From B4-G1 sp964393895 (GTDB lineage Bacteria; Chloroflexota; Anaerolineae; B4-G1): a DNA stretch of 36,304 nt. Positions 14,603-22,686 of this stretch are shown here, one piece after another. The stretch is from NCBI GenBank assembly GCA_964393895.1, contig CAYMWP010000029.1, positions 1 through 36,304 on the forward strand. Direction: 5' to 3'. Position 1 is the first letter of the stretch. Each line of letters starts with the position of its first letter. Made by a program: the position numbers and the translations under genes. Under the pieces are notes generated by a model. That model was not told the origin of the DNA. It did not search any database and worked only from the letters and a program-made list of their open reading frames with translations.

Positions 14603-16300
14603 ATGAAGACGCGCCTTACTCAATCCAATCAACATAGATCAAACCCAGTTCGACGCATCAACATCGCTCCCTTGCTGGTGATCATAACCATCGGCGCTAT
14701 CGGCGCTACGTTGGTGCTATTGTTCCCCATGGATTGGGCGCGAGTATCAGAAGTGACGGTCAGTGCGGAACGTAGCGTCTTTTCCCCCAACAACGACGGG
14801 AACCTGGATACCGCCGTGATTATGTACTCCCTCTCCGCCGACGCCGGAGTCACAGTGAACGTGTTGGACGAGAACAGATCGCCCGTGCGGACGCTGCTGG
14901 AGGGCGAACCCAACGCCGCCGGTCAACACACACTGGTCTGGGACGGCCTGGACCGGTTGGGGCAACAACTGCCCGATGGCGAGTACCTCGTCCAGGTCGT
15001 CGCGCAGGCGACTGTGCGCAGCTCGGCCAGCACCATTCGCTTGCTCGTGGATACCCAGCCGCCCATCATTCGCCTGGCAAACTTGCCGGAAGACATCCAG
15101 GTGGGCGGCGACCAAGCCGAAATACTGATCGAGGGGGTGACGGATCCGGACGCGACGGTGTGGATGAACGATTCCCCGCAACCGTTGGCCGTCAGCACCA
15201 GCGGCGGCTTTAGCGCCAACGTTCCCTTGCGCGAAGGAGAGAACCAGATCGAACTGACGGCCGTGGACGAGGCGGGCAACAGCGCCTCCATCGTGCGCCA
15301 AGTCACCCTGCTGACCCAACCGCCGGACATTGTGATATCGAATCCGCCCGACAACCTGTGGATCAACCAACAGATGTTGAGTGTACAGGGCACAGTCCCG
15401 CCCGGGATCCAGGTGCGCGTCAACCAAACCGAGGCAGAGGTGGATGCCGAGGGCAACTTTAACGTGGACGTGGTGCTTGAGGAGGGAGAGAACATCGTGC
15501 GCATCGAGGCCAGCGACGCCGTGGGCAACACCACGATAGAAGAGCGGCGCGTTCACCTGCGCACCCGTCAACCGGCGCTCTCGTTGACCACGCTGCAAGA
15601 CGGAATGACGGTGCGCGAGCCTTCCCTCCTCGTCGTGGGCAAGACCGAACCCCTGACCACGATCTGGCTCAACGGGCGCGAATTGGCGGTGGATAGCCAG
15701 GGGGGATTTCAGGGAACGGCTGACCTGCTCGAGGGGAAAAACGTCGTGCGCGTCGAAGCATTGGACCGGGCGGGCAATACGGCGGTATTGGTTCGAGAGG
15801 TGACGTACAATGCGGTGTCACCCAACACGACCGTGCCGGCAGAGGTGCGCACCGTGCTCTCCGTCGCCGGCGCGGGTATGGCCGGCGTGGTGGGCCTGTG
15901 GCTGATAAGTGGCTTCTGGCAGCGTCCTCTTTCCCTGGTGCTGCGAGCGACTCGCCCGACCCTCTCCCCGAGTGGCGACCGCTGGGTAGAGCCGGCCGTC
16001 GTAGAGTTCGAGCTCTCTCGACCGGCGACCGTCACGGCCGAAATCTGGGACCAAGACAACGTCCGCATAGTCACCCTCTTCCAACGCCAGCGGCGAGATA
16101 GAGGCGAGCACCTCCTGGCCTGGGATGGCCGGGGCGTGACGGGGCAGGCGCCCCCCGGTGCATACGAGGTCGAAGTGCGCGCCAGCACCATGTTCACCAC
16201 CGTCAGCGGCAGCACTCGTATCTGGATCGAAGAAGGCCCGCCCCGCCCAATGTGGGAGCAGGCCCGGGAGCGCCGCGCAGTAGAACAGGCCGAACATTGA
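14603..16300 (+). CDS. Membrane-anchored Ig-like/FlgD-like repeat protein
   Basis: The 565-residue product has an N-terminal transmembrane helix (about 22-42). A FlgD-like beta domain follows with the SPNNDGNLD motif and HTLVWDGLDRLGQQLPDGEY. Three or so Ig-like repeats come next, each ending in a motif of the type EGENxIxLxAxDxxGN (about 150-400). A second transmembrane helix lies near 417-437. A second FlgD-like domain contains HLLAWDGRGVTGQAPPGAYE. Two membrane helices would place the repeats outside and the last domain inside, or the second helix may be a hydrophobic strand. The eight-base gap to the previous gene suggests one operon with the AAA+ and membrane proteins. The role is probably structural or adhesive. 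Confidence 0.75.
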   Translation: MKTRLTQSNQHRSNPVRRINIAPLLVIITIGAIGATLVLLFPMDWARVSEVTVSAERSVFSPNNDGNLDTAVIMYSLSADAGVTVNVLDENRSPVRTLLEGEPNAAGQHTLVWDGLDRLGQQLPDGEYLVQVVAQATVRSSASTIRLLVDTQPPIIRLANLPEDIQVGGDQAEILIEGVTDPDATVWMNDSPQPLAVSTSGGFSANVPLREGENQIELTAVDEAGNSASIVRQVTLLTQPPDIVISNPPDNLWINQQMLSVQGTVPPGIQVRVNQTEAEVDAEGNFNVDVVLEEGENIVRIEASDAVGNTTIEERRVHLRTRQPALSLTTLQDGMTVREPSLLVVGKTEPLTTIWLNGRELAVDSQGGFQGTADLLEGKNVVRVEALDRAGNTAVLVREVTYNAVSPNTTVPAEVRTVLSVAGAGMAGVVGLWLISGFWQRPLSLVLRATRPTLSPSGDRWVEPAVVEFELSRPATVTAEIWDQDNVRIVTLFQRQRRDRGEHLLAWDGRGVTGQAPPGAYEVEVRASTMFTTVSGSTRIWIEEGPPRPMWEQARERRAVEQAEH

Positions 16301-16329
16301 AGCGACATATCATCCTCTAAGACGAAAGC

Positions 16330-16364
16330 GTAGCCGCGATTCCCACGTCGTGGAGTGCGCACTC
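16330..16364. repeat. Shared gtagccgcgatt repeat and 12-bp palindrome
   Basis: gtagccgcgattccca (16330-16345) nearly repeats 35917-35932. It is followed by a perfect palindrome GAGTGCGCACTC (16353-16364). The palindrome resembles ggagtgcg/cactcc in the 207-336 element. The stretch lies upstream of the mraZ promoter and could act as a weak terminator or simply be repeat debris. Confidence 0.4.
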
Positions 16365-16401
16365 TCCGCTCGTCGCAAATCTTAAAGTTTTCCCCAGGCA
16401 C

Positions 16402-16430
16402 TAGCCAAAAAGAAAAAAATAGTGTATAAT
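16402..16430 (+). promoter_or_regulatory. mraZ (dcw cluster) promoter
   Basis: A perfect TATAAT (16425-16430) has a moderate -35 match, TAGCCA (16402-16407), at 17-base spacing, in an A-rich patch. The predicted start near 16437 falls inside the four-box operator that follows. This is the main promoter candidate for the whole division cluster. Confidence 0.65.
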
Positions 16431-16432
16431 AG

Positions 16433-16467
16433 TGGGCAGTTGTGGGTGAAAGTGGGGCAGAGTGGGG
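16433..16467 (+). promoter_or_regulatory. Four-box MraZ operator
   Basis: TGGG occurs at 16433, 16443, 16453 and 16463, exactly 10 bases apart. MraZ in Escherichia coli binds TGGGN repeats with five-base spacers upstream of its own gene, which gives the same 10-base period. The boxes begin two bases after the -10 element and cover the predicted start site, so bound MraZ should block transcription of the cluster. This is autoregulation inferred from sequence. Confidence 0.75.
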
Positions 16468-16516
16468 CTCACCACTGAACATCACTCTGTTGTCATACTT
16501 GGGGGAAACACACCGC

Positions 16517-16945
16517 ATGTTCCTGGGCGAGTTTGTCCACACCATTGACGAGAAGGGACGTCTGACCATCCCCGCCAAGTTTAGGGCGGGCCTGGAGGAT
16601 GGGCTCGTCATCACCCGTGGGATAGACCGCTGCCTGGTGATCTATCCTATGGAGGAGTGGGAACGGCTGGCGGAGAAGGTGAGCGCGCTGCCGATGACCG
16701 ACCGGAGCGCGCGCGCCTTTCGCCGTTTGGTCTTTGCTGGCGCCTCCGACGCTATCCCCGATAAAAATGGCCGTGTGCTCATCCCCCCTAGCTTGCGAGA
16801 GTATGCCGCTCTCGATGGCGAGGTCATCGTCACCGGGCTGAACACCTACGTCGAGGTGTGGGGCCCGGCTGCCTGGGGCGAGGAACGGAAGCACGTCGAG
16901 GGAGACAGTGGAAACATTGAAGAATGGGCGGCCCTGGGCATCTGA
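16517..16945 (+). CDS. mraZ: Transcriptional regulator MraZ
   Basis: MraZ is a ring-forming DNA-binding protein of the AbrB superfamily and the usual first gene of the dcw cluster. The 142-residue product starts MFLGEFVHTIDEKGRLTIPA. It has two swapped-hairpin repeats with the conserved D-x-x-G-R patterns DEKGRLTIPAKFR (11-23) and DKNGRVLIPPSLRE. I chose ATG 16517, since homologues begin at this residue; a GTG 75 bases upstream would include operator DNA. A G-rich ribosome binding site lies at 16500-16505. Length is typical. It should repress its own operon through the boxes at 16433-16467. Confidence 0.95.
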   Translation: MFLGEFVHTIDEKGRLTIPAKFRAGLEDGLVITRGIDRCLVIYPMEEWERLAEKVSALPMTDRSARAFRRLVFAGASDAIPDKNGRVLIPPSLREYAALDGEVIVTGLNTYVEVWGPAAWGEERKHVEGDSGNIEEWAALGI

Positions 16946-17007
16946 CCGGCGCGGAGGGCTCGTCTGATCACTGGGCCGGTGAACTGGATAGGCAGCGAAA
17001 GGATAGG

Positions 17008-17940
17008 GTGAGGGGTAGCCACATCCCTGTTCTTTTTCAAGCGGTACTCGACGGCCTGCAGATCGGGCCGGGCGGCCGGTACATAGATGGGACGGTGGGA
17101 GGAGGAGGACACGCGGCCGGGATACTGGCGGCTTCCTCTCCGCGTGGGCGACTTTTGGGCCTGGACCGGGACCCGGCAGCGTTGGAAGCGGCCCGTGACC
17201 GGTTGGCTTCCTTTGGCGGGCGAGTTGCGCTCGTCCATAGCTCCTTCACTCGTCTGGAAGAGGTTGCGCGCGCCCATGACTTTATCCCCGCAGATGGCGT
17301 CCTGCTCGACTTGGGACTCTCTTCCCTCCAACTGGCCGACCCTGAGCGAGGCTTTGCCTTTATGCGCGACGGCCCGCTCGACATGCGTTTCGATCCGCGC
17401 TCTGCCGAGCCTACTGCGGCCGAGTTGGTGAACGAACTCTCGGCTCAAGACCTGGCCCGCTTGCTGTACCGGTACGGTGAGGAGCGACGGGCGCGCCGCA
17501 TCGTGGACGAGATCGTCGCTGCCCGCCCGCTTTACACGACGGTGGAATTGGCCGCTGTCATTGAGCGGACGGTGGGACGAGGGGGACGCATCCACCCGGC
17601 CACGCGCGTGTTCCAGGCGCTGCGCATCGCCGTCAACGATGAATTGGGCGCGTTGGAGGCCGCGTTGCCTCAGGCCGTGAAGGTTTTGGCCCCCGGCGGT
17701 CGTCTGGTCGTGATCAGCTTCCACTCGCTGGAGGATCGCCTGGTGAAGCGTTTTATGCGCCAGGAAAGCCGTGACTGTATCTGCCCGCCGGAATTGCCCG
17801 TCTGTGCTTGTGATCATCGGGCCAGGCTGCGTTTAATGACGCGCAAACCTGTCCGCCCGGCGGAGGACGAGTTGGCTGCCAACCCGCGCTCCCGTTCGGC
17901 GCGGCTGAGAGTGGCGGAGCGACTAACTGCTGACCACTGA
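17008..17940 (+). CDS. rsmH: 16S rRNA (cytosine-1402-N4)-methyltransferase
   Basis: RsmH (MraW) methylates N4 of C1402 in the ribosomal P site. Features are SHIPVL at the N terminus, the SAM motif IDGTVGGGGHAAGIL, LLDLGLSSLQL, GPLDMRFD, RRIVDEI, HPATRVFQALRIAVN, and the closing LVVISFHSLEDRLVKRF. The GTG at 17008 has AAAGGA upstream and gives the family's usual start. An ATG at 16924 would add 28 residues and overlap mraZ by 22 bases, with no good ribosome binding site. The last codons (TADH) and the stop fall in a tandem heptamer array. Function is secure. Confidence 0.94.
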   Translation: MRGSHIPVLFQAVLDGLQIGPGGRYIDGTVGGGGHAAGILAASSPRGRLLGLDRDPAALEAARDRLASFGGRVALVHSSFTRLEEVARAHDFIPADGVLLDLGLSSLQLADPERGFAFMRDGPLDMRFDPRSAEPTAAELVNELSAQDLARLLYRYGEERRARRIVDEIVAARPLYTTVELAAVIERTVGRGGRIHPATRVFQALRIAVNDELGALEAALPQAVKVLAPGGRLVVISFHSLEDRLVKRFMRQESRDCICPPELPVCACDHRARLRLMTRKPVRPAEDELAANPRSRSARLRVAERLTADH

Positions 17941-17986
17941 CCACTGACCACTGACCACTGACCACTGACTACTGACTACTGACTAC
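17931..17986. repeat. Tandem heptamer array, 5 x tgaccac + 3 x tgactac
   Basis: Eight perfect 7-base units run from the end of rsmH almost to the ftsL-like start. Since 7 is not a multiple of 3, the array puts TGA in every frame. It supplies the rsmH stop. It resembles the short tandemly repeated heptamers described in cyanobacteria. The array leaves the next gene without a recognisable ribosome binding site. Confidence 0.9.
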
Positions 17987-17992
17987 TCTGAT

Positions 17993-18322
17993 ATGTCCAA
18001 CTTTATGCAGTGGGTGACACACGGGATCAAACGCGGCCGCTTCGAGCCAAGCCCGCGCGCGCTCCTCTACATATTCACACTCGTTGTGGCACTGACGCTG
18101 GTGGCGATCCTCTACTTGATGTTGGTCAGCCATACGGCGGCCCGTGGACGGCGCATCGAGCAGTTGCGGGCCGAGTTGTTGTGGTTGCGCCGGGAGAACG
18201 AGCAGCTAGAGGTAAAAGTTGCTGAAGCAAGTTCTATCTCCCGTCTCTGGGAGCGAGCGGTTGAACTGGGTTTTGTCCGGGCCGAACAGGTCGAGTTTAT
18301 CGCCTGGTCCGCTTCCGACTGA
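17993..18322 (+). CDS. ftsL: FtsL-like division protein
   Basis: The 109-residue product has the FtsL/DivIC layout: a short basic cytoplasmic N terminus, one transmembrane helix (about 24-45), and a coiled coil (about 50-80) with RRIEQLRAELLWLRRENEQL. It ends in the segment ELGFVRAEQVEFI typical of FtsL. Position between rsmH and ftsI is that of ftsL. Such proteins pair with FtsB-type partners and FtsQ to activate FtsWI; no separate ftsB is seen here. ATG 17993 lacks a clear ribosome binding site because the heptamer array lies upstream; ATG 18005 is an alternative. Sequence conservation in this family is weak, so the name rests on architecture and position. Confidence 0.8.
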   Translation: MSNFMQWVTHGIKRGRFEPSPRALLYIFTLVVALTLVAILYLMLVSHTAARGRRIEQLRAELLWLRRENEQLEVKVAEASSISRLWERAVELGFVRAEQVEFIAWSASD

Positions 18323-18409
18323 GTGGGATAGATCACCGATTGGGTTGTCAAGGTGCGGTTGGCGGGTAAGAAACTCGCCTACGGTTTCACAGCGGTGTAT
18401 CTATGAGGA

Positions 18410-18494
18410 TATTATAGCACAAATGTTCTATATTGTCAAGTTGGACACGCAAAGAAAGGAGGAGCGCCATTCAGCTCCCTGCTGAGCGGGGAGC
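18410..18494 (+). promoter_or_regulatory. ftsI leader with orphan ribosome binding site and hairpin
   Basis: The 189-base gap before ftsI is unusual in this tight cluster. It holds a TATTAT box (18410-18415) without a convincing -35, and a strong AAAGGAGG (18455-18462) about 50 bases before the ftsI ATG. A hairpin GCTCCC/GGGAGC lies at 18474-18494. No start codon follows the AAAGGAGG at normal spacing except ATT, and that ATT is out of the ftsI frame. An internal promoter or a translation control element is possible. Confidence 0.3.
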
Positions 18495-18511
18495 GTGTAG
18501 CGCGACTTGGT

Positions 18512-20230
18512 ATGGCGGAAGGCCCGCGACGTCGCCTGAGGTTGGTGAGTACGCTTCTGATCGGCCTCGTGCTCGTGATCCTGGCTCAGTTGGTGCAGGT
18601 GCAGATAGTGGATCATAGCTTTTACGAAAAGTGGGCCGAGGATCAGCGCGTGCGGCCCGTCGTGATGTCCGATGCTCCCCGGGGCAGGATCAGAGATCGG
18701 CACGGGCACCTGCTGGCCGGGAACGTGGTGCTGTATTCCATCGAGGCGGATACGGTCTACGTGACGGACGTGGAAGGGACGGCCAAGGCGCTGGGTGAGC
18801 TCTTGCACACGCCGCCTGCGCACATTGAGCGATTGTTGGAGAGCGATGACTACTGGGTGCAGATCGCCTCAGCGGTGTCGAAGGAGGTAGGGGAGCAGAT
18901 CGCCGCTTTGAAACTTTCTGGCATTACGGCGCGACCAGTGTGGGCGCGCGAGTATCCCGAGGGGGCGCTGGCTTCCCACGCGCTAGGGTTCTGCACGGCC
19001 GAAATAACCGGTTTCTATGGCGTCGAGGGGTTCTACGACGAGCAACTGCGGCCGGAGAAAGTGGAGTGGGTGGGCCCGGTAGACCCGGCCAGCGAACAGA
19101 TTCCCTGGGTCGTGGCGCCGGTTCTGCTGCCCCAACCGGGCGTCGAGCTGGTGTTGACGCTCGACCGCACTGTGCAGTCGTTGGCCGAGCAGGAGTTGGC
19201 GCGCTCGGTGCGCGAGTACCAGGCCGAGGGGGGCACGATCATCGTGATGGACCCCCGTACCTTTGAGATCCTGGCGCTGGCCAGCTTGCCCAATTACGAA
19301 CCGGGGCGTTACATCCAGTTCTTTGACCAGAGCCCGCTGCCGTTCGAGGATCCAGCCGTGAGCCAGCAGTACGAGCCGGGGTCTGTTTTCAAGGTTATGA
19401 CGGTGGCTGCCGCGCTCGACGCCGGCCTGGTGACGCCGGAGACGGTCTATCACGACCAGGGCTGGATCGAGGTGGGGGGGCAAAGGATCGAGAACGCCAC
19501 TCACCGGGCGTATGGCGACCGTACGGTGAGCGATATATTGATTCACTCGCTCAACGTTGGGGCGGCCTGGCTGGGCACGCAGATGGGGACAGGGACGTTC
19601 TATCGCTACGTGCAATCCTTTGGCATTGGGCGGCTCACGGAGGTTGACCTGGCGGGCGAGGTGGCCGGTCAGTTGTGGCTGCCGGAAGATTACGAGCATT
19701 GGCACGACTCTAACCTGGGGACAAATACCTTCGGCCAGGGGCTGGCGGTGACGCCGCTCCAGATGATCGCGGCGGTGGCAACGGTGGCCAACGACGGGAC
19801 GCGGCTGCGGCCTCACATCGTCGCTCGCCGCATTGGGCCTGACGGCACGGTTTCCACTGCCCGGCCGGTGGTCGAGGCGCAGCCGATCTCTCCCCAGACG
19901 GCGCGCCAGGTTACAGAGATGATGGTGCAGGTGGTGGAGGAGGGGGCGACCCAGGCCAGGGTGGAGGGTTATCGCGTCGCCGGCAAGACGGGCACGGCCC
20001 AGATTCCCATCCCCGGCGGGTACGACCCGGAAAGGACGATTGCAACTTTTGTCGGGTTTGGGCCGCTGCCGGATGCGCAACTCGTCATCCTGGTCAAATT
20101 GGACCGGCCCAGGACTTTGACTTGGGCCTCTGAGACGGCGGCGCCAGCGTTCCGGCGGCTGGCGACGCGCTTGTTCACGGTTTTGGGCATCCCCCCTGGG
20201 GATGTGGCAGTAGCGGAGGCGATGCGATGA
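18512..20230 (+). CDS. ftsI: Septal transpeptidase FtsI (class B penicillin-binding protein)
   Basis: FtsI cross-links peptidoglycan at the septum together with FtsW. The 572-residue product has a transmembrane helix (about 12-32) and then the pedestal domain (from RVRPVVMSDAPRGRIRDRHG). The transpeptidase domain has Ser291-x-x-Lys294 in PGSVFKVM, Ser346-Leu-Asn348, and Lys492-Thr-Gly494 in AGKTGTAQI. All active-site motifs are intact, and no PASTA domain is present. ATG 18512 is the only good in-frame start, but its own ribosome binding site is weak. The stop overlaps the murF ATG by four bases. Beta-lactams would be expected to target it. Confidence 0.94.
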   Translation: MAEGPRRRLRLVSTLLIGLVLVILAQLVQVQIVDHSFYEKWAEDQRVRPVVMSDAPRGRIRDRHGHLLAGNVVLYSIEADTVYVTDVEGTAKALGELLHTPPAHIERLLESDDYWVQIASAVSKEVGEQIAALKLSGITARPVWAREYPEGALASHALGFCTAEITGFYGVEGFYDEQLRPEKVEWVGPVDPASEQIPWVVAPVLLPQPGVELVLTLDRTVQSLAEQELARSVREYQAEGGTIIVMDPRTFEILALASLPNYEPGRYIQFFDQSPLPFEDPAVSQQYEPGSVFKVMTVAAALDAGLVTPETVYHDQGWIEVGGQRIENATHRAYGDRTVSDILIHSLNVGAAWLGTQMGTGTFYRYVQSFGIGRLTEVDLAGEVAGQLWLPEDYEHWHDSNLGTNTFGQGLAVTPLQMIAAVATVANDGTRLRPHIVARRIGPDGTVSTARPVVEAQPISPQTARQVTEMMVQVVEEGATQARVEGYRVAGKTGTAQIPIPGGYDPERTIATFVGFGPLPDAQLVILVKLDRPRTLTWASETAAPAFRRLATRLFTVLGIPPGDVAVAEAMR

Positions 20231-21657
20231 GCGTGGGTGTGTTGACTTTGGCGGACGTGATCGAGGGCCTGGCGGGGTTCCGCCCGGAGGATTTGGACCA
20301 GCCCATCAGCACGACGGTGATAGATTCCCGGCAGGCTGAGCCGGGCGCGCTCTTTGTCGCGCTCAAGGGTGAGCGTTCGGACGGTCACGATTACGTCGCC
20401 GATGCCTTCTCGCGCGGAGCGGTGGCCGCCATCGTCGCGCGAGACGTGGAGGCCGAGGGGCAGGTACTGGACGTGACTGAGCGAGCCGAGACTCGGCCCG
20501 CCAACTGGTCGTTGCCGTTGCTGTTGAGAGTGTCCGATAGCCTCCAGGCGCTCCAGCAGGCGGCGACTTTCTGGCGGCGACGGCGCGAGGATGTGCGCGT
20601 CGTCGGTATCACGGGCAGCGTGGGCAAGACGACGACCAAGGAACTGGCAGCGGCGGTTCTGGCGAGCCGCTACGTCACGCTCAAGAGCGAGGCCAGCTAC
20701 AACAACGAGATCGGTCTGCCACTGACGCTGATGCACCTGACGGGCGAGCACGAGCGGGTGGTCTTGGAGATGGGGATGTACGATGTGGGCGAGATCGCCG
20801 ACCTGGCTCGCATCGCCCGGCCCCACGTGGGCGTCGTGACCATCATCGGGCCGGTGCACATGGAGCGGGCCAAGACGATCGAGCGCATCGTAGAGGCCAA
20901 ATCGGAACTGGTCAAGGCGCTGCCGCCGGCTCCAGAGGGAGTGGCGATCCTCAACTATGACGACGAGCGCGTGCGAGGGATGGCGCCGGCGACGCAGGCG
21001 CGCGTGTTTTACTATGGGCTTTCACCCGAGGCTGACTTGTGGGCCGACCGCATCGAGGGATTGGGATTGGACGGGATACGTTTCCGGCTGCACCACGAGG
21101 GGGAGACGCTGCACGTCAGAATCCCGCTCCTGGGCCGACACTCGGTTCACACCGCGCTGCGGGCGGCGGCGGTGGGCTTGGTCGAGGGGCTGACCTGGCA
21201 GGAGATCATTGAGGGGCTGCGGGGGCCAGCGGCGCAATTGCGACTGGTGGCGGTGCCGGGGCCGGAGGGCGCGACTCTCCTGGACGACACTTACAACGCC
21301 AGCCCGGCCTCGACCATCGCCGCGCTCAACTTGCTGGACGAGTTGGATGGGCGCAAGATCGCCGTCCTGGGCGACATGCTGGAACTGGGCGACTATGAGC
21401 GGGAGGGGCACGAAAAGGTGGGTATGCGCGCATTGGAGGTGGCCGACGTGCTCATCACGGTGGGGTCGTGCGGTCGTATCATCGGCGAAGCGGCGCTGCG
21501 CTGGGGTATGCCGGCCGACCAAGTGCACATTGTGAGAGAGAACGGCGAGGTGATCGCTCTGCTGGAGCAGATGGTGACGGGAGATGATGTGATCTTGGTC
21601 AAAGGTTCGCGGGCGATGGCGATGGAGGAGATCGTGGACGCGCTGGGGAGGTCGTGA
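20227..21657 (+). CDS. murF: UDP-MurNAc-tripeptide:D-Ala-D-Ala ligase (MurF)
   Basis: MurF adds D-Ala-D-Ala to UDP-MurNAc-tripeptide in the cytoplasm with ATP. The 476-residue product shows the ligase P-loop GITGSVGKTTTKE (about 127-139), YNNEIGLPLTLMHL, EMGMYDVGEI, GPVHMER, the linker LLGRHSVHTALRAAAVG, and the C-terminal LLDDTYNASPAS motif. The last is a hallmark of MurF among Mur ligases. The start codon overlaps the ftsI stop (ATGA). It follows ftsI directly, where murE would often lie. Confidence 0.95.
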   Translation: MSVGVLTLADVIEGLAGFRPEDLDQPISTTVIDSRQAEPGALFVALKGERSDGHDYVADAFSRGAVAAIVARDVEAEGQVLDVTERAETRPANWSLPLLLRVSDSLQALQQAATFWRRRREDVRVVGITGSVGKTTTKELAAAVLASRYVTLKSEASYNNEIGLPLTLMHLTGEHERVVLEMGMYDVGEIADLARIARPHVGVVTIIGPVHMERAKTIERIVEAKSELVKALPPAPEGVAILNYDDERVRGMAPATQARVFYYGLSPEADLWADRIEGLGLDGIRFRLHHEGETLHVRIPLLGRHSVHTALRAAAVGLVEGLTWQEIIEGLRGPAAQLRLVAVPGPEGATLLDDTYNASPASTIAALNLLDELDGRKIAVLGDMLELGDYEREGHEKVGMRALEVADVLITVGSCGRIIGEAALRWGMPADQVHIVRENGEVIALLEQMVTGDDVILVKGSRAMAMEEIVDALGRS

Positions 21658-22661
21658 TGGACTTTGCGCTTATCCTGGCGAGCATTTCGTTCATATTGGC
21701 GGTGGGGTGGGGCCCGCTGCTCATTCGCATCCTGCGCCGTTACAAGATCGGCAAGCGCATCCGCATTGACGGGCCGCGCGGTCACCAGACCAAGTTGGGC
21801 ACGCCGACGATGGGAGGGTTGATGATCGTCGTGCCGGTGGTGCTGATCACGCTGGCGCTCAATATCTATAATTTGTTGGGTCGGACGGTGATCGGGCGCT
21901 CGATCCTGGTGCCGTTGGGGGTGATGTTGGCCTACGCGCTCATCGGCGCGCTGGACGACGTCGCCGGCGTGCGCGGGATGCGGCACGGAGAGGGGTACTC
22001 GGCCCGGCGCAAACTGCTGTGGGAGATCCCCCTGACGCTGGGTGTAGCGGCGGTAATGTTGGTGATGGATCTCCAATTTGCGGGACAGGTTGGTGTGCCA
22101 GGGGTGCATCGGGCGGTTGATCTGGGCTGGGCGTGGGTGCCTATTGCGGCGTTCGTGATTCTGAGCTCGGCCAACGCGGTCAACTTGACCGATGGGTTGG
22201 ATGGGCTGGCAGGCATCATCGTCGCCAGCGCCTATGTTGCTTACGGCGTGATCGCTCTGTTGCAGGAGCAGGTTTACCTGGTGCATTTTAGTTTCACCGT
22301 GGTGGGGGCCTGCTTTGCCTTCCTGTGGTACAACGCTCACCCGGCGCAGATGTTCATGGGGGATACGGGCAGTTTGGCTATTGGAGCGACCCTGGGGACG
22401 GTGGCGCTGATGACAGGGCAATGGCTGCTGCTGCCGGTGGTGGCGTTGATTCCGGTGGCGGAGGGCATATCTGTCGTTTTGCAGGTAGCCTATTTCAAGT
22501 ACACCAAGCGCAGGTTCGGCGAGGGACGACGATTGTTCAAGATGGCTCCCCTGCACCATCATTTTGAACTGCTCGGTTGGTCGGAGACGCAGGTGGTACA
22601 GCGCTTCTGGCTGGTGGGGCTGTTGGCAGCGATGGCGGGGGTGGCGTTGGCGTTGTTGTAG
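21657..22661 (+). CDS. mraY: Phospho-MurNAc-pentapeptide translocase (MraY)
   Basis: MraY transfers phospho-MurNAc-pentapeptide to undecaprenyl phosphate, making lipid I at the inner face of the membrane. The 334-residue product has about ten transmembrane helices and the family motifs GPRGHQTKLGTPTMGG, the catalytic ALDDV, NAVNLTDGLDGLAG, GDTGSLAIG, and MAPLHHHFELLGWSE with the His cluster. ATG 21657 follows GGAGG and overlaps the murF stop by one base; a GTG at 21654 is also possible. The protein is complete. Confidence 0.95.
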   Translation: MDFALILASISFILAVGWGPLLIRILRRYKIGKRIRIDGPRGHQTKLGTPTMGGLMIVVPVVLITLALNIYNLLGRTVIGRSILVPLGVMLAYALIGALDDVAGVRGMRHGEGYSARRKLLWEIPLTLGVAAVMLVMDLQFAGQVGVPGVHRAVDLGWAWVPIAAFVILSSANAVNLTDGLDGLAGIIVASAYVAYGVIALLQEQVYLVHFSFTVVGACFAFLWYNAHPAQMFMGDTGSLAIGATLGTVALMTGQWLLLPVVALIPVAEGISVVLQVAYFKYTKRRFGEGRRLFKMAPLHHHFELLGWSETQVVQRFWLVGLLAAMAGVALALL

Positions 22662-22686
22662 TGGTCGAGAGATGAGGAGGAATAGG

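Noticed and set aside
16442..16516. Upstream GTG start for mraZ
   Set aside because: It would translate the operator DNA; homologues start at the ATG at 16517.
17931..17986. Possible CRISPR-like repeat
   Set aside because: Units are 7 bases with no spacers and no cas gene nearby; this is a tandem array.
18983..20080. 365-codon open frame on the minus strand
   Set aside because: It is antisense to ftsI, with composition typical of a shadow frame.
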